NCBI GenBank assembly: GCA_937136425.1 | Contig: CAKZON010000106.1 | Span: forward strand, 1 to 43,254 | Origin: an uncultured Crocinitomix sp. | GTDB lineage: Bacteria; Bacteroidota; Bacteroidia; Flavobacteriales_D; Crocinitomicaceae | Length of the DNA: 43,254 bases | Direction: 5' to 3' | In this document: one piece after another, positions 8,432-15,206 of the stretch | How positions within the stretch are numbered: the stretch's first letter is position 1 | Layout: the number at the start of each line of letters is the position of its first letter | Position numbers and translations under genes: made by a program | The notes under the pieces: model-generated | Seen by the model: only the letters and a program-made list of their open reading frames with translations | Databases searched by the model: none | What the model was told of the DNA's origin: nothing

Positions 8432-8815
8432 TTACATATCATCCAATTCATTTACACGATAAGTTGACAAAGATAAATTTGCATTGGCTTCAAACTCCAA
8501 ACAATTTGCCTTTTGATCTCGTTTAACAGACATTTTCAATGTTGTCGTTTCAAGAAACATGATCTTATCCAACCCTTTTAAGCTTGAAAGTGAAACGATA
8601 ATTTTACCACCACCAAACCACGATTTTTTATAAACGATATTTGCGACTTTACTATAAGGAATAAAAACATCTTTTAAATCCGACTTTAGCACATTCAAAA
8701 TATTATCAGAAACCTGATATTCCATGTGAAGTCCATCTCGTTCTTCCCAAATAAAACCAATAGCCTGAGTTAAGCCAAGTTTAGGATCATCTGTTTTAAA
8801 TTGCACTTTTGCCAT
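8432..8815 (-). CDS. Hypothetical protein, possibly PH-like fold
   Basis: A 127-residue cytosolic-looking protein with no signal peptide, membrane helix or Cys cluster. The pattern is mainly beta strands with regular turns (VFIPYSKVANIVYKKSWFGGGKIIVSL is one such stretch in part), then a short C-terminal helix and acidic end. That layout resembles bacterial PH-domain proteins, but I cannot confirm it. It sits 26 bp past the convergent recQ stop and 34 bp downstream of the minus-strand Cys-rich gene, so it may be cotranscribed with the two paralogues upstream. Confidence 0.65.
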   Translation of the reverse strand: MAKVQFKTDDPKLGLTQAIGFIWEERDGLHMEYQVSDNILNVLKSDLKDVFIPYSKVANIVYKKSWFGGGKIIVSLSSLKGLDKIMFLETTTLKMSVKRDQKANCLEFEANANLSLSTYRVNELDDM

Positions 8816-8849
8816 GGTTAATTCTTGAATTTTAGTTCCCTAAATATAA

Positions 8850-9485
8850 TTAGAAGTAACCCATCAGAACCCGATTTTTATTTTTAAAACGTTTTTTCTC
8901 TCCTAATTGCACATGAAAATAATAACATTTTGCCTGTATAATATCTGTTGTAATGTATTTATACTCCATACCCTCCGAGTAAAACTGAAGCAGTACTCTT
9001 TGACTCAAAAGTTCTTCCGGTAACTCAAACTCAAAATTACCCTCCTCATCTGTCTCAATAATAAAATAGTCATCTCCAATAAAATATTTCACTTGAGCTT
9101 TTAGTGCAAATCCATTATAATCAGTAATAGTCCCTTTAATTATAATCTTACCTGAAACTACTTGCGTTTCTTTTTGTAAAGTGTCATTTACAACTGCGGT
9201 TGTCTGTCCAAAAAGCATTGATGCATTAAAGCCCAACAAGAAAATGGCAGCAAAAGCTAACCTAAAAATATTTTGAACTGCGGTTCTAGCATCCACCTTA
9301 GCTTGCGCTTGTGTGAATATCCCGCACTTTATTGCTGGATTTTCAGACTTGATTTGATTTATTTCTTCAACAGTATTCTTACGAAAATCATATACTTCTT
9401 GCTGACAAGAGGCACAAAATTTTCCACAACCTGTTGCAGACATTCCTTGGGCAGATTCAGGGCAATTATATTTGATATTGATCAT
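8850..9485 (-). CDS. One-pass protein: Cys-rich cytosolic head plus exported carboxypeptidase-regulatory-like domain, copy 2
   Basis: A 211-residue protein in three parts. Residues 1-60 hold a Cys-rich head (NCPESAQGMSATGCGKFCASCQQEVYDF, then IKCGIF) resembling a small zinc-binding domain found at the N-terminus of several Bacteroidota membrane proteins. Residues 70-92 form a membrane helix (IFRLAFAAIFLLGFNASMLFG). Residues 110-211 form a beta domain of the CarboxypepD_reg-like type (GTITDYNGFALKAQV, ETDEEGNFEFELP). The head would be cytosolic and the beta domain periplasmic if topology is simple (inference). The gene follows its paralogue after 9 bp. Confidence 0.75.
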   Translation of the reverse strand: MINIKYNCPESAQGMSATGCGKFCASCQQEVYDFRKNTVEEINQIKSENPAIKCGIFTQAQAKVDARTAVQNIFRLAFAAIFLLGFNASMLFGQTTAVVNDTLQKETQVVSGKIIIKGTITDYNGFALKAQVKYFIGDDYFIIETDEEGNFEFELPEELLSQRVLLQFYSEGMEYKYITTDIIQAKCYYFHVQLGEKKRFKNKNRVLMGYF

Positions 9486-9494
9486 AAGATATGA

Positions 9495-10133
9495 TTAGAA
9501 TTTACCTCGCACCATACGATTTTTTCTTAGAAATGGTTTCTTATACTTTTTTAATTCAATTTGATAGGTATAACATTTTGAGGAGTTAGGTATTAATTCG
9601 ATTTCTTTTAAGTGATATCCACTTGCGTAAATAGACAATACCACTGAATGTCCAATAACATCCTTAGGCAATTCTATTTTAAAATTACCATCTTCATCAG
9701 AATCTATCGAAACCACCTCATCTCCATACGAACAAGAAATCCATCCAAAAATTTGATTCCCCTTTTCACTTTTGATCGTTCCACTAATAAAAACACTTTC
9801 ATTAGTGACCTCTGTCGTTGTTATTTTCAAATCAGATACTGAATTATCTGTTTGACCAAAGAGCGTTGACACATTTAAGCCCAACACAAAAATGGCTGCA
9901 AATGCCATTCGAAACAGATTACGAACTCGAACTCTGTTATCAACCACGGCCTGTTCGGCAGTGAAAATTCCGCAAGAAATTGATGGATTATTGGCTCTTA
10001 AATCTGCTATCTCATCATCAGATTTCTCTGTAAAATCAAAAACATCTTGACTACATGAGGAGCAGTAAAAACCGCAATTTGTTTTTGACATTGCTGAATC
10101 AGATTCGGGACAATTGTATTTAATTTTGATCAT
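9495..10133 (-). CDS. One-pass protein: Cys-rich cytosolic head plus exported carboxypeptidase-regulatory-like domain, copy 1
   Basis: A 212-residue paralogue of the next gene downstream with the same plan: Cys-rich head (NCPESDSAMSKTNCGFYCSSC, then VFDFTEKS and ISCGIF), a membrane helix at about residues 70-92 (LFRMAFAAIFVLGLNVSTLFG), and a beta domain with SGTIKSEKGNQIFGWIS and DSDEDGNFKIELP. The five head cysteines are conserved between the pair, while the outer domains have diverged, which suggests selection on the head. It is first in the operon. I see no adjacent sigma or anti-sigma gene, so a regulatory role is speculation. Confidence 0.76.
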   Translation of the reverse strand: MIKIKYNCPESDSAMSKTNCGFYCSSCSQDVFDFTEKSDDEIADLRANNPSISCGIFTAEQAVVDNRVRVRNLFRMAFAAIFVLGLNVSTLFGQTDNSVSDLKITTTEVTNESVFISGTIKSEKGNQIFGWISCSYGDEVVSIDSDEDGNFKIELPKDVIGHSVVLSIYASGYHLKEIELIPNSSKCYTYQIELKKYKKPFLRKNRMVRGKF

Positions 10134-10205
10134 GTTTGGATATTATACCTTACCAATTTAGGCTTTTAGTATGACACTCACAAAATATTAACAATTACTA
10201 ACAAC

Positions 10206-10232
10206 TTGAATACAGCAATTTTTGTATATTCG
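10206..10232 (+). promoter_or_regulatory. Candidate promoter for the Coq4-like gene cluster
   Basis: TTG at 10206 is followed after 16 bp by TATATTCG at 10225-10232, one mismatch to TAnnTTTG, leaving a leader of about 50 nt before the ATG at 10286. Confidence 0.4.
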
Positions 10233-10285
10233 ATTTCAAGGAAAAAAGGAAAACACGCCTCTATAACTACCTAAAAGAGAACATC

Positions 10286-10990
10286 ATGAATATCTTACAG
10301 AAATTCAGTCGTAGCATAATAAAATCCTCTTTTGAACTATCCATTCGAGTAATTGAACGATATTCCAACATGGAACCATACCATGCAAAAGCAGCAGCGC
10401 TTAGCAAGATGGAGGAAGGCACATTAGGCAAATCAGTGTCGAATTGCTTAAAGCTAAATAATATAACATTGGTTCCTAAATACGAAAGCCATGATTTAAA
10501 ACATGTCCTTTTAGATTACAAAATGACACCTGAAGATGAAATTCGAATGCAAGCTTTTATGATTGGAAACGGAAATGTTACCATTCCAAGTCTTGCAATC
10601 CTCACTTTTGGTGCACTATTACTCCCCGATCGTTGGTCGGTACTTTATGCTGATTATCGCCGAGGAAAATATGCACTTCCAATTGCTGATTGGACTTTGG
10701 AAAATTATGCAGATTTTGAACTAACAGCATTAAGAGCCAAAGTTTTTGACACATCACGCCAAACAAAGCCACGAAACAACATGAAAAGAATTACGAAAAC
10801 TGGAGCAATTACCGCAATTATTGCAGGTGTATTTGGAATGATTTACTGCTTACCTTATCTTTTTTCGCCTAATATTGCTGATTTGATTGGCGCAGGTTTT
10901 CCTTTTTTAGCAGGAGCCGTGCTAGCAATTGGCGGTTTGCTAACATTATCCAATTTATCGCGCCCAATTCTTGTACAAAAACTAAACTAA
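10286..10990 (+). CDS. Coq4-like protein with C-terminal membrane hairpin
   Basis: A 234-residue protein. Residues 69-85 contain HDLKH followed eleven residues later by Glu, an exact HDxxHx11E arrangement as in the metal site of COQ4 proteins of ubiquinone synthesis. The surroundings (MQAFMIGNGN, then YRRGKYALPIADW) also fit that family. The last 60 residues form two membrane helices (about 171-190 and 203-222). Most Bacteroidota make menaquinone, not ubiquinone, so the substrate here is open; a lipid or quinone role is inference. It ends 1 bp before the next gene and probably starts a cluster of small genes. Confidence 0.72.
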   Translation: MNILQKFSRSIIKSSFELSIRVIERYSNMEPYHAKAAALSKMEEGTLGKSVSNCLKLNNITLVPKYESHDLKHVLLDYKMTPEDEIRMQAFMIGNGNVTIPSLAILTFGALLLPDRWSVLYADYRRGKYALPIADWTLENYADFELTALRAKVFDTSRQTKPRNNMKRITKTGAITAIIAGVFGMIYCLPYLFSPNIADLIGAGFPFLAGAVLAIGGLLTLSNLSRPILVQKLN

Positions 10991-10991
10991 T

Positions 10992-11324
10992 ATGAATAAA
11001 GTGTGGGAAGAAAAGTTAGCTTTTTATGATGAAATCATCTCAAATTGTCCCAATTTTGATCGCAAGGGCAAAACAATGCCATACACCTCTGACAACGGAC
11101 ATATGTTTACATTATATAACAAAGCTTGCCAAATAGGTGTACGTCTTTCAAAAGAAGATGGTGAGAAATTTAAAGAAGAACATCAATCTACCATTTACAA
11201 ATCATACGGAGCCGTAATGCGCGGATATGTTCTTATTCCTGAGCATATGTATGACGACATGAAATTACTTACACATTACTTTAATATGGCGCATGAATAT
11301 GTACTTTCTTTAGATCCTAAATAA
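10992..11324 (+). CDS. TfoX/YjbR-like small protein
   Basis: A 110-residue soluble protein with the pattern of TfoX N-domain or YjbR-like folds: a helical start, a strand pair with NGHMFTLYNK and IGVRLSKEDGEKF, a G-x-x-M-R-G-Y-V segment, then the PEHMYDD helix and a closing amphipathic helix. Biochemical role is unknown for stand-alone members. It is tightly packed: it starts 1 bp after the Coq4-like gene and its stop shares a base with the next start (TAATG). Another protein of similar type lies at 13584. Confidence 0.6.
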   Translation: MNKVWEEKLAFYDEIISNCPNFDRKGKTMPYTSDNGHMFTLYNKACQIGVRLSKEDGEKFKEEHQSTIYKSYGAVMRGYVLIPEHMYDDMKLLTHYFNMAHEYVLSLDPK

Positions 11325-11929
11325 TGAACAAACTCGATTCTAAACAATTACGCGAATTGTATGGACAACCAAGTGAACGCGCCAAAAACAAAGTTCTCAC
11401 AACTATTGATAAACACGTAAGGATGTTTATTGAAAAATCTCCTTTCATTGTTCTGTCAACAGTTAATTCAAATGGTCAAATGGACGCCTCTCCACGAGGA
11501 GGGAATTCAGGATTTGTTAAAATTATGAAGGATGGAAATATCGTTATTCCTGATGCAAAAGGAAATAATCGTATTGATAGTTTAACCAACATTGCAGACA
11601 CGGAGCAAATAGCAACTTTATTTTTTATTCCAGGTGTTGATGAATTGCTTCGGATAAACGGATCAGCATTCATAACGAATGACACCAAAACATTAGAATT
11701 AATTACTGACGAAAAAAACAAGGTAAAAACCGCAATCATCATAGAGCCAGAAGAGATTTTCTTACATTGTGCAAAGGCTCTCATGCGCTCAAAACTTTGG
11801 TCTATTGACAACCAATTAAAACGATCAGACTTTCCAACTATGGGAGAAATGCTAAAAGATCAACTCAATTCGAATGCCCCTGCAGAATCTCAAATAGACA
11901 TGGTTAATCGATACCAAAAAGATTTATAA
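11324..11929 (+). CDS. PPOX-type FMN-dependent flavoprotein (MSMEG_1061-like)
   Basis: A 201-residue split-barrel flavoprotein related to pyridoxamine 5'-phosphate oxidase. Diagnostic segments are ELYGQPSERA, FIEKSPFIVLSTVNSNGQMDASPRGG, VIPDAKGNNRIDSLTNI, LFFIPGVDELLRINGSA and HCAKALMRSKLW, which match the MSMEG_1061-type family I know from annotation. Members bind FMN; natural substrates are unknown. The start shares one base with the upstream stop, so it is probably translationally coupled to the TfoX-like gene. Confidence 0.88.
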   Translation: MNKLDSKQLRELYGQPSERAKNKVLTTIDKHVRMFIEKSPFIVLSTVNSNGQMDASPRGGNSGFVKIMKDGNIVIPDAKGNNRIDSLTNIADTEQIATLFFIPGVDELLRINGSAFITNDTKTLELITDEKNKVKTAIIIEPEEIFLHCAKALMRSKLWSIDNQLKRSDFPTMGEMLKDQLNSNAPAESQIDMVNRYQKDL

Positions 11930-11958
11930 TAATCTTTTTCAATAATTAAAGTCTAACT

Positions 11959-12693
11959 ATGAGAAAATTATATTTCATATGCGTTGTGTCAATGATTGTA
12001 CTCAATGCCTGTACAGGTTCAGCGAATAATGATTCAACTACCATGAGTGATGAAGAGGAAACCACAACAGAACCTTATGTTGTAGATAGAGCTGAACAAG
12101 CAGCCGATATTGCTGCTACCACAATAGAATACATTTCTCCACAAGATGTATCGCATGACACTAACTATGTAAAACTAAATACGGCCAATTTACAAGTCAC
12201 CCTATTGCTTAGAAATTATTTTGATACACTTGGTAATTTTGGTCCGCAACAAAAGAAAAGAACGGATATTCCTGAATTTGATTTTAGTGAATCTTTGATG
12301 TGGGGAACAAATGTAACCGCAATTGAAAACGACCTTTACTTTTCTGGAACAGTTCGAATAACTGACACTAGTGCATGGGTAAATGATTATAACCGTTATT
12401 GCAATCTGGACGTTGACACCATTCCAACTTGGCAATTTGAAACATATGATGAGGGCAATGAATACAAAATTGATTTGGGAGATTTAATTGTAGAGCACGG
12501 CGGATTATCGTGCATGGATACAGGAACGAACCGAATTAGAATAGAAAATGACGAAGGAAGTTTAGATTTTGGCTGGATGGGTAATCTAAAACTTTTCGAA
12601 CATGATCTTAACAGCGACGGCACAAAAGAAATGTATGTAATAAGTTATGAAACCTGCATGCAGTTTGTGACTATTTATAAAATTGAAGATTGA
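11959..12693 (+). CDS. Lipoprotein of unknown function
   Basis: A 244-residue protein with a type II signal peptide and lipobox LNAC at about residue 18, followed by a Ser/Thr/Asp/Glu-rich linker and a mixed domain. A C-terminal stretch (LFEHDLNSDGTKEMYVISYETCMQF) contains DLNSDGTKE, similar to the calcium-type loops of VCBS/FG-GAP-like proteins. I do not recognise the full domain. It ends 4 bp before the next ATG. Location is predicted to be the outer or inner membrane surface. Confidence 0.75.
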   Translation: MRKLYFICVVSMIVLNACTGSANNDSTTMSDEEETTTEPYVVDRAEQAADIAATTIEYISPQDVSHDTNYVKLNTANLQVTLLLRNYFDTLGNFGPQQKKRTDIPEFDFSESLMWGTNVTAIENDLYFSGTVRITDTSAWVNDYNRYCNLDVDTIPTWQFETYDEGNEYKIDLGDLIVEHGGLSCMDTGTNRIRIENDEGSLDFGWMGNLKLFEHDLNSDGTKEMYVISYETCMQFVTIYKIED

Positions 12694-12697
12694 ACCT

Positions 12698-13057
12698 ATG
12701 AACGCTATTGACACCTATATTGAAAACGCCTCAGAAATTACTCAACCAATTGTAATTCATTTACGCCAAGTAATAAAAACAGCTTGCCCGGCAATTGAGG
12801 AGCAGCTAAAATGGAAAGCCCCAAGTTTTGAGAAAAATGGTAAAATTATTTGTTCCGTTATGGCATTTAAAGGTCATGTTAATTTTATGATTACTCAAGG
12901 TAAATTCTTAGAAACCCCAGGCGGAATTTTTGAAAATATAGGAGACAAATCCAACATGACAGGGCTCAAAGGAATCAAATCAGTTAATGATCTGCCAAAT
13001 GACGATCTGCTAATTGAAACTATCAAAAAAGCCGTGGAATATTCAATCGCCAATTAA
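12698..13057 (+). CDS. DUF1801 family protein
   Basis: A 119-residue soluble protein of the DUF1801 type. Recognisable segments are IVIHLRQVIKTACPAIEEQLKWKAPSF, here only in part diagnostic, then the SVMAFKGHVNFMI strand and GLKGIKSVNDLP. I chose ATG 12698 (MNAIDTYIENA) over an in-frame TTG at 12683 that would overlap the preceding lipoprotein. No catalytic role is established for the family. It belongs to the run of small genes of this region. Confidence 0.83.
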   Translation: MNAIDTYIENASEITQPIVIHLRQVIKTACPAIEEQLKWKAPSFEKNGKIICSVMAFKGHVNFMITQGKFLETPGGIFENIGDKSNMTGLKGIKSVNDLPNDDLLIETIKKAVEYSIAN

Positions 13058-13062
13058 ATCAT

Positions 13063-13089
13063 TTGAATAGAGATAATTAACTATATTTA
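13063..13089 (+). promoter_or_regulatory. Weak candidate promoter before the 13114 lipoprotein
   Basis: TTG at 13063 and TATATTTA at 13082-13089 are separated by 16 bp, the same spacing seen at 10206 and 17393; the last base deviates from TAnnTTTG. The +1 would fall about 20 nt before the ATG. Confidence 0.35.
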
Positions 13090-13113
13090 TTATATCAAGT
13101 TAAACCAATTGAT

Positions 13114-13587
13114 ATGAAACGCTTCCTAATTATTGCCTCCATTTCTATTTTTCTTATTGCATGTGTTAACAGAAAAAATGAAAAACGCTATTTACCTCAT
13201 CAAGTAGATAAGGAGGTTTATTTTGGAATGCCTCTTGCAGATTTTAAAAACTTAAAGGGACCAAAGGTTGAGCAGCATGATGACGGCATGCCATTTAGAA
13301 AAGTGTTTTTTGAAGCTATTAATGGAACTTTAATAAAATATTTGGGTTACTATTTTGATGCGGAAGACGACATGCCTCTTTACGAAGTAATTATTGGCTA
13401 TAATGATGAGGCAACTGTAAATACAGAAGCTACAAAATTACTGGGTGAACCCAATTATAAAGAAACGGAGTGGAAGTTTGAACTGAAAAAAGAACACGAT
13501 ATACTAGCTTGGGTATTTGAAAAAAAACTAATCATCACTGCTTTAATTCCAAAAACAGAGTGGTATGAGGATACGAACAAAGAATGA
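13114..13587 (+). CDS. Small lipoprotein of unknown function
   Basis: A 157-residue protein with lipobox LIAC at residue 17 after a Phe/Ile-rich signal. The mature part has a repeated EVYFGMPLADFKNLKG-type turn and strands suggestive of a small alpha/beta fold, with no Cys after the lipid anchor and several Trp near the C-terminus. I do not recognise a family. The end overlaps the next gene by 4 bp (ATGA), implying coupling. Confidence 0.72.
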   Translation: MKRFLIIASISIFLIACVNRKNEKRYLPHQVDKEVYFGMPLADFKNLKGPKVEQHDDGMPFRKVFFEAINGTLIKYLGYYFDAEDDMPLYEVIIGYNDEATVNTEATKLLGEPNYKETEWKFELKKEHDILAWVFEKKLIITALIPKTEWYEDTNKE

Positions 13588-13889
13588 ATACGAACGAAGA
13601 ACAATACCATACATCTGCACAAAAAATAGAAGGCGCGTTAGAAAGTCAACTATTTGGCAAACCTTGTTATAAGATTAACGGAAAGGCATTTTGTTGCTTT
13701 TTTCAAGATGACATGGTTTTTAAATTGGACGGTGACGCACACTCGGCGGCACTGAGTTTAGATGGAAGTCAATTATTTGACCCTTCTGGAAAAAAACGTC
13801 CAATGAAAGCTTGGGTTCAAGTTCCTATTGACTACGTGGACAAATGGGAAGAGTATACCCAAGCAGCAGCAAAATTTGTAGGAGGTTAA
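13584..13889 (+). CDS. TfoX/YjbR-like small protein, second of this type
   Basis: A 101-residue soluble protein. The layout (SQLFGKPCYKINGKAFCCFF, then MVFKLDG, then KAWVQVPIDYVDKWEEY and a final helix) matches the TfoX N-domain or YjbR style: a short sheet with a K-x-NGK turn, then a P-x-x-Y helix. It is coupled to the preceding lipoprotein by an ATGA overlap and lies 5 bp before the membrane-protein gene. Function unknown. Confidence 0.68.
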   Translation: MNTNEEQYHTSAQKIEGALESQLFGKPCYKINGKAFCCFFQDDMVFKLDGDAHSAALSLDGSQLFDPSGKKRPMKAWVQVPIDYVDKWEEYTQAAAKFVGG

Positions 13890-13894
13890 TTTAA

Positions 13895-14335
13895 ATGACA
13901 GAAAAACAATTTAGATTCTGGCAAAAATGGTTGACATATGCAAATGTCATGTCAGTTGGAGTTGGACTACTTTGTGCTTTTGCTGGAAACTCTTTCTTTT
14001 TTGAAGCTCACAACTCCTATACCAAAGAGGTATTTTTTGATGGTGCCGAGTTTTCAGAAGAAGTACTTACACTTAAAAATTGGCTTTTCGGAATCATTGG
14101 CGGTACAATTGTAGGGTATCACATTCTCATGATATACATTTCTGAAAATGCTTTTAAAAAGAAAGAGAAATGGGCGTACAATGCCCTTTGGCTAGGATTA
14201 ATGACATGGTTTTTGATTGATAGCGGCATTTCATTTTATACTGGCGCCGTTCATAATATTATCATTATTAACCTTGTTGCGCTTGTAGCAATTGGGCTGC
14301 CACTGATTATGACCAGAAAAAAATTTCATTCATGA
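13895..14335 (+). CDS. Four-helix integral membrane protein of unknown function
   Basis: A 146-residue protein with hydrophobic segments at about residues 14-32, 62-82, 92-112 and 117-138 and a charged loop KKKEKW between helices 2 and 3. No catalytic motif is visible. It lies in a tight chain, 5 bp after the TfoX-like gene and overlapping the SGNH hydrolase start by 4 bp, so it may act with that membrane-anchored hydrolase (inference). Confidence 0.72.
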   Translation: MTEKQFRFWQKWLTYANVMSVGVGLLCAFAGNSFFFEAHNSYTKEVFFDGAEFSEEVLTLKNWLFGIIGGTIVGYHILMIYISENAFKKKEKWAYNALWLGLMTWFLIDSGISFYTGAVHNIIIINLVALVAIGLPLIMTRKKFHS

Positions 14336-15051
14336 AAAAACGGCAACGTATTTTAATTGGCGTGCTTACCTCACTGTTGTGTGTATTTTTATTATTTGTG
14401 CTCATTGGTCTAGACCTAACGACCGAAGAAAAAAAGAATTCGAATAACCCTACTTGTGAATATTTAGCTTTAGGCGATTCCTATACAATAGGTGAAGCGG
14501 TGCCAAACGATAAAGCTTGGCCAATTCAATTAGCCAATGTTCTAACTGATAAAGGAATGCTCATCAATTCAACAACTATTATTGCCAAAACAGGGTGGCG
14601 AACAGATGAGATGTTATTAGCAGCTCAAGAAAAAATCGAAAATAAAAAGTTTGAAATGGTATCCCTTTTAATTGGAGTTAACAATGAATTTCAAGGCCAA
14701 AATATTAAAAATTTTGAATCCGAATTTGTTACATCATTAACTTATGCCATTGCGCATTGCCAATCAGGAAACAAAGGTGTTTTTGTTGTGAGTATTCCTG
14801 ATTATGGCTACACTCCATATGGCCAAAAAAATCAACAAAAAATAAGTGAACGAATTGATCAATATAATGCAATCTGCAAACAAATATCCAATGATTATCA
14901 CGTTCCGTTTTACAATATCACCCCCATTTCTCGGCGAGGACTAATCGAACCTAGTTTAGTTGCCAAGGATGGTCTACATCCTTCTGAAAAACAATATAAA
15001 CTTTGGGTCGATCACTTCGCTATCCAGGTTTTTGATCTTTTTAATCCGTAA
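14332..15051 (+). CDS. Membrane-anchored SGNH/GDSL hydrolase
   Basis: A 239-residue hydrolase with an N-terminal anchor helix (residues 7-28) and an SGNH domain. Block I is LALGDSYTIGE with the nucleophile Ser, block III is LIGVNNEFQG with the oxyanion Asn, and block V is DGLHPSEKQY with the catalytic Asp and His. It is expected to cleave ester bonds in the periplasm; the substrate (acetylated glycan, lipid or other) cannot be read from the sequence. It overlaps the membrane-protein gene upstream by ATGA and is last in the run. Confidence 0.9.
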   Translation: MKKRQRILIGVLTSLLCVFLLFVLIGLDLTTEEKKNSNNPTCEYLALGDSYTIGEAVPNDKAWPIQLANVLTDKGMLINSTTIIAKTGWRTDEMLLAAQEKIENKKFEMVSLLIGVNNEFQGQNIKNFESEFVTSLTYAIAHCQSGNKGVFVVSIPDYGYTPYGQKNQQKISERIDQYNAICKQISNDYHVPFYNITPISRRGLIEPSLVAKDGLHPSEKQYKLWVDHFAIQVFDLFNP

Positions 15052-15206
15052 ATTACGTGTTTGATATTGCTTAGGTTGACAGAGGAAAAATTGTACATAA
15101 GCATTAATAGAATCACTCAGAGCATCTCAGACAAAATAACGACCATTTCCATCCCAGTTTTTCAACTATCTTTACCAACAGTAATTACTACACTGTTTAA
15201 CTACCA

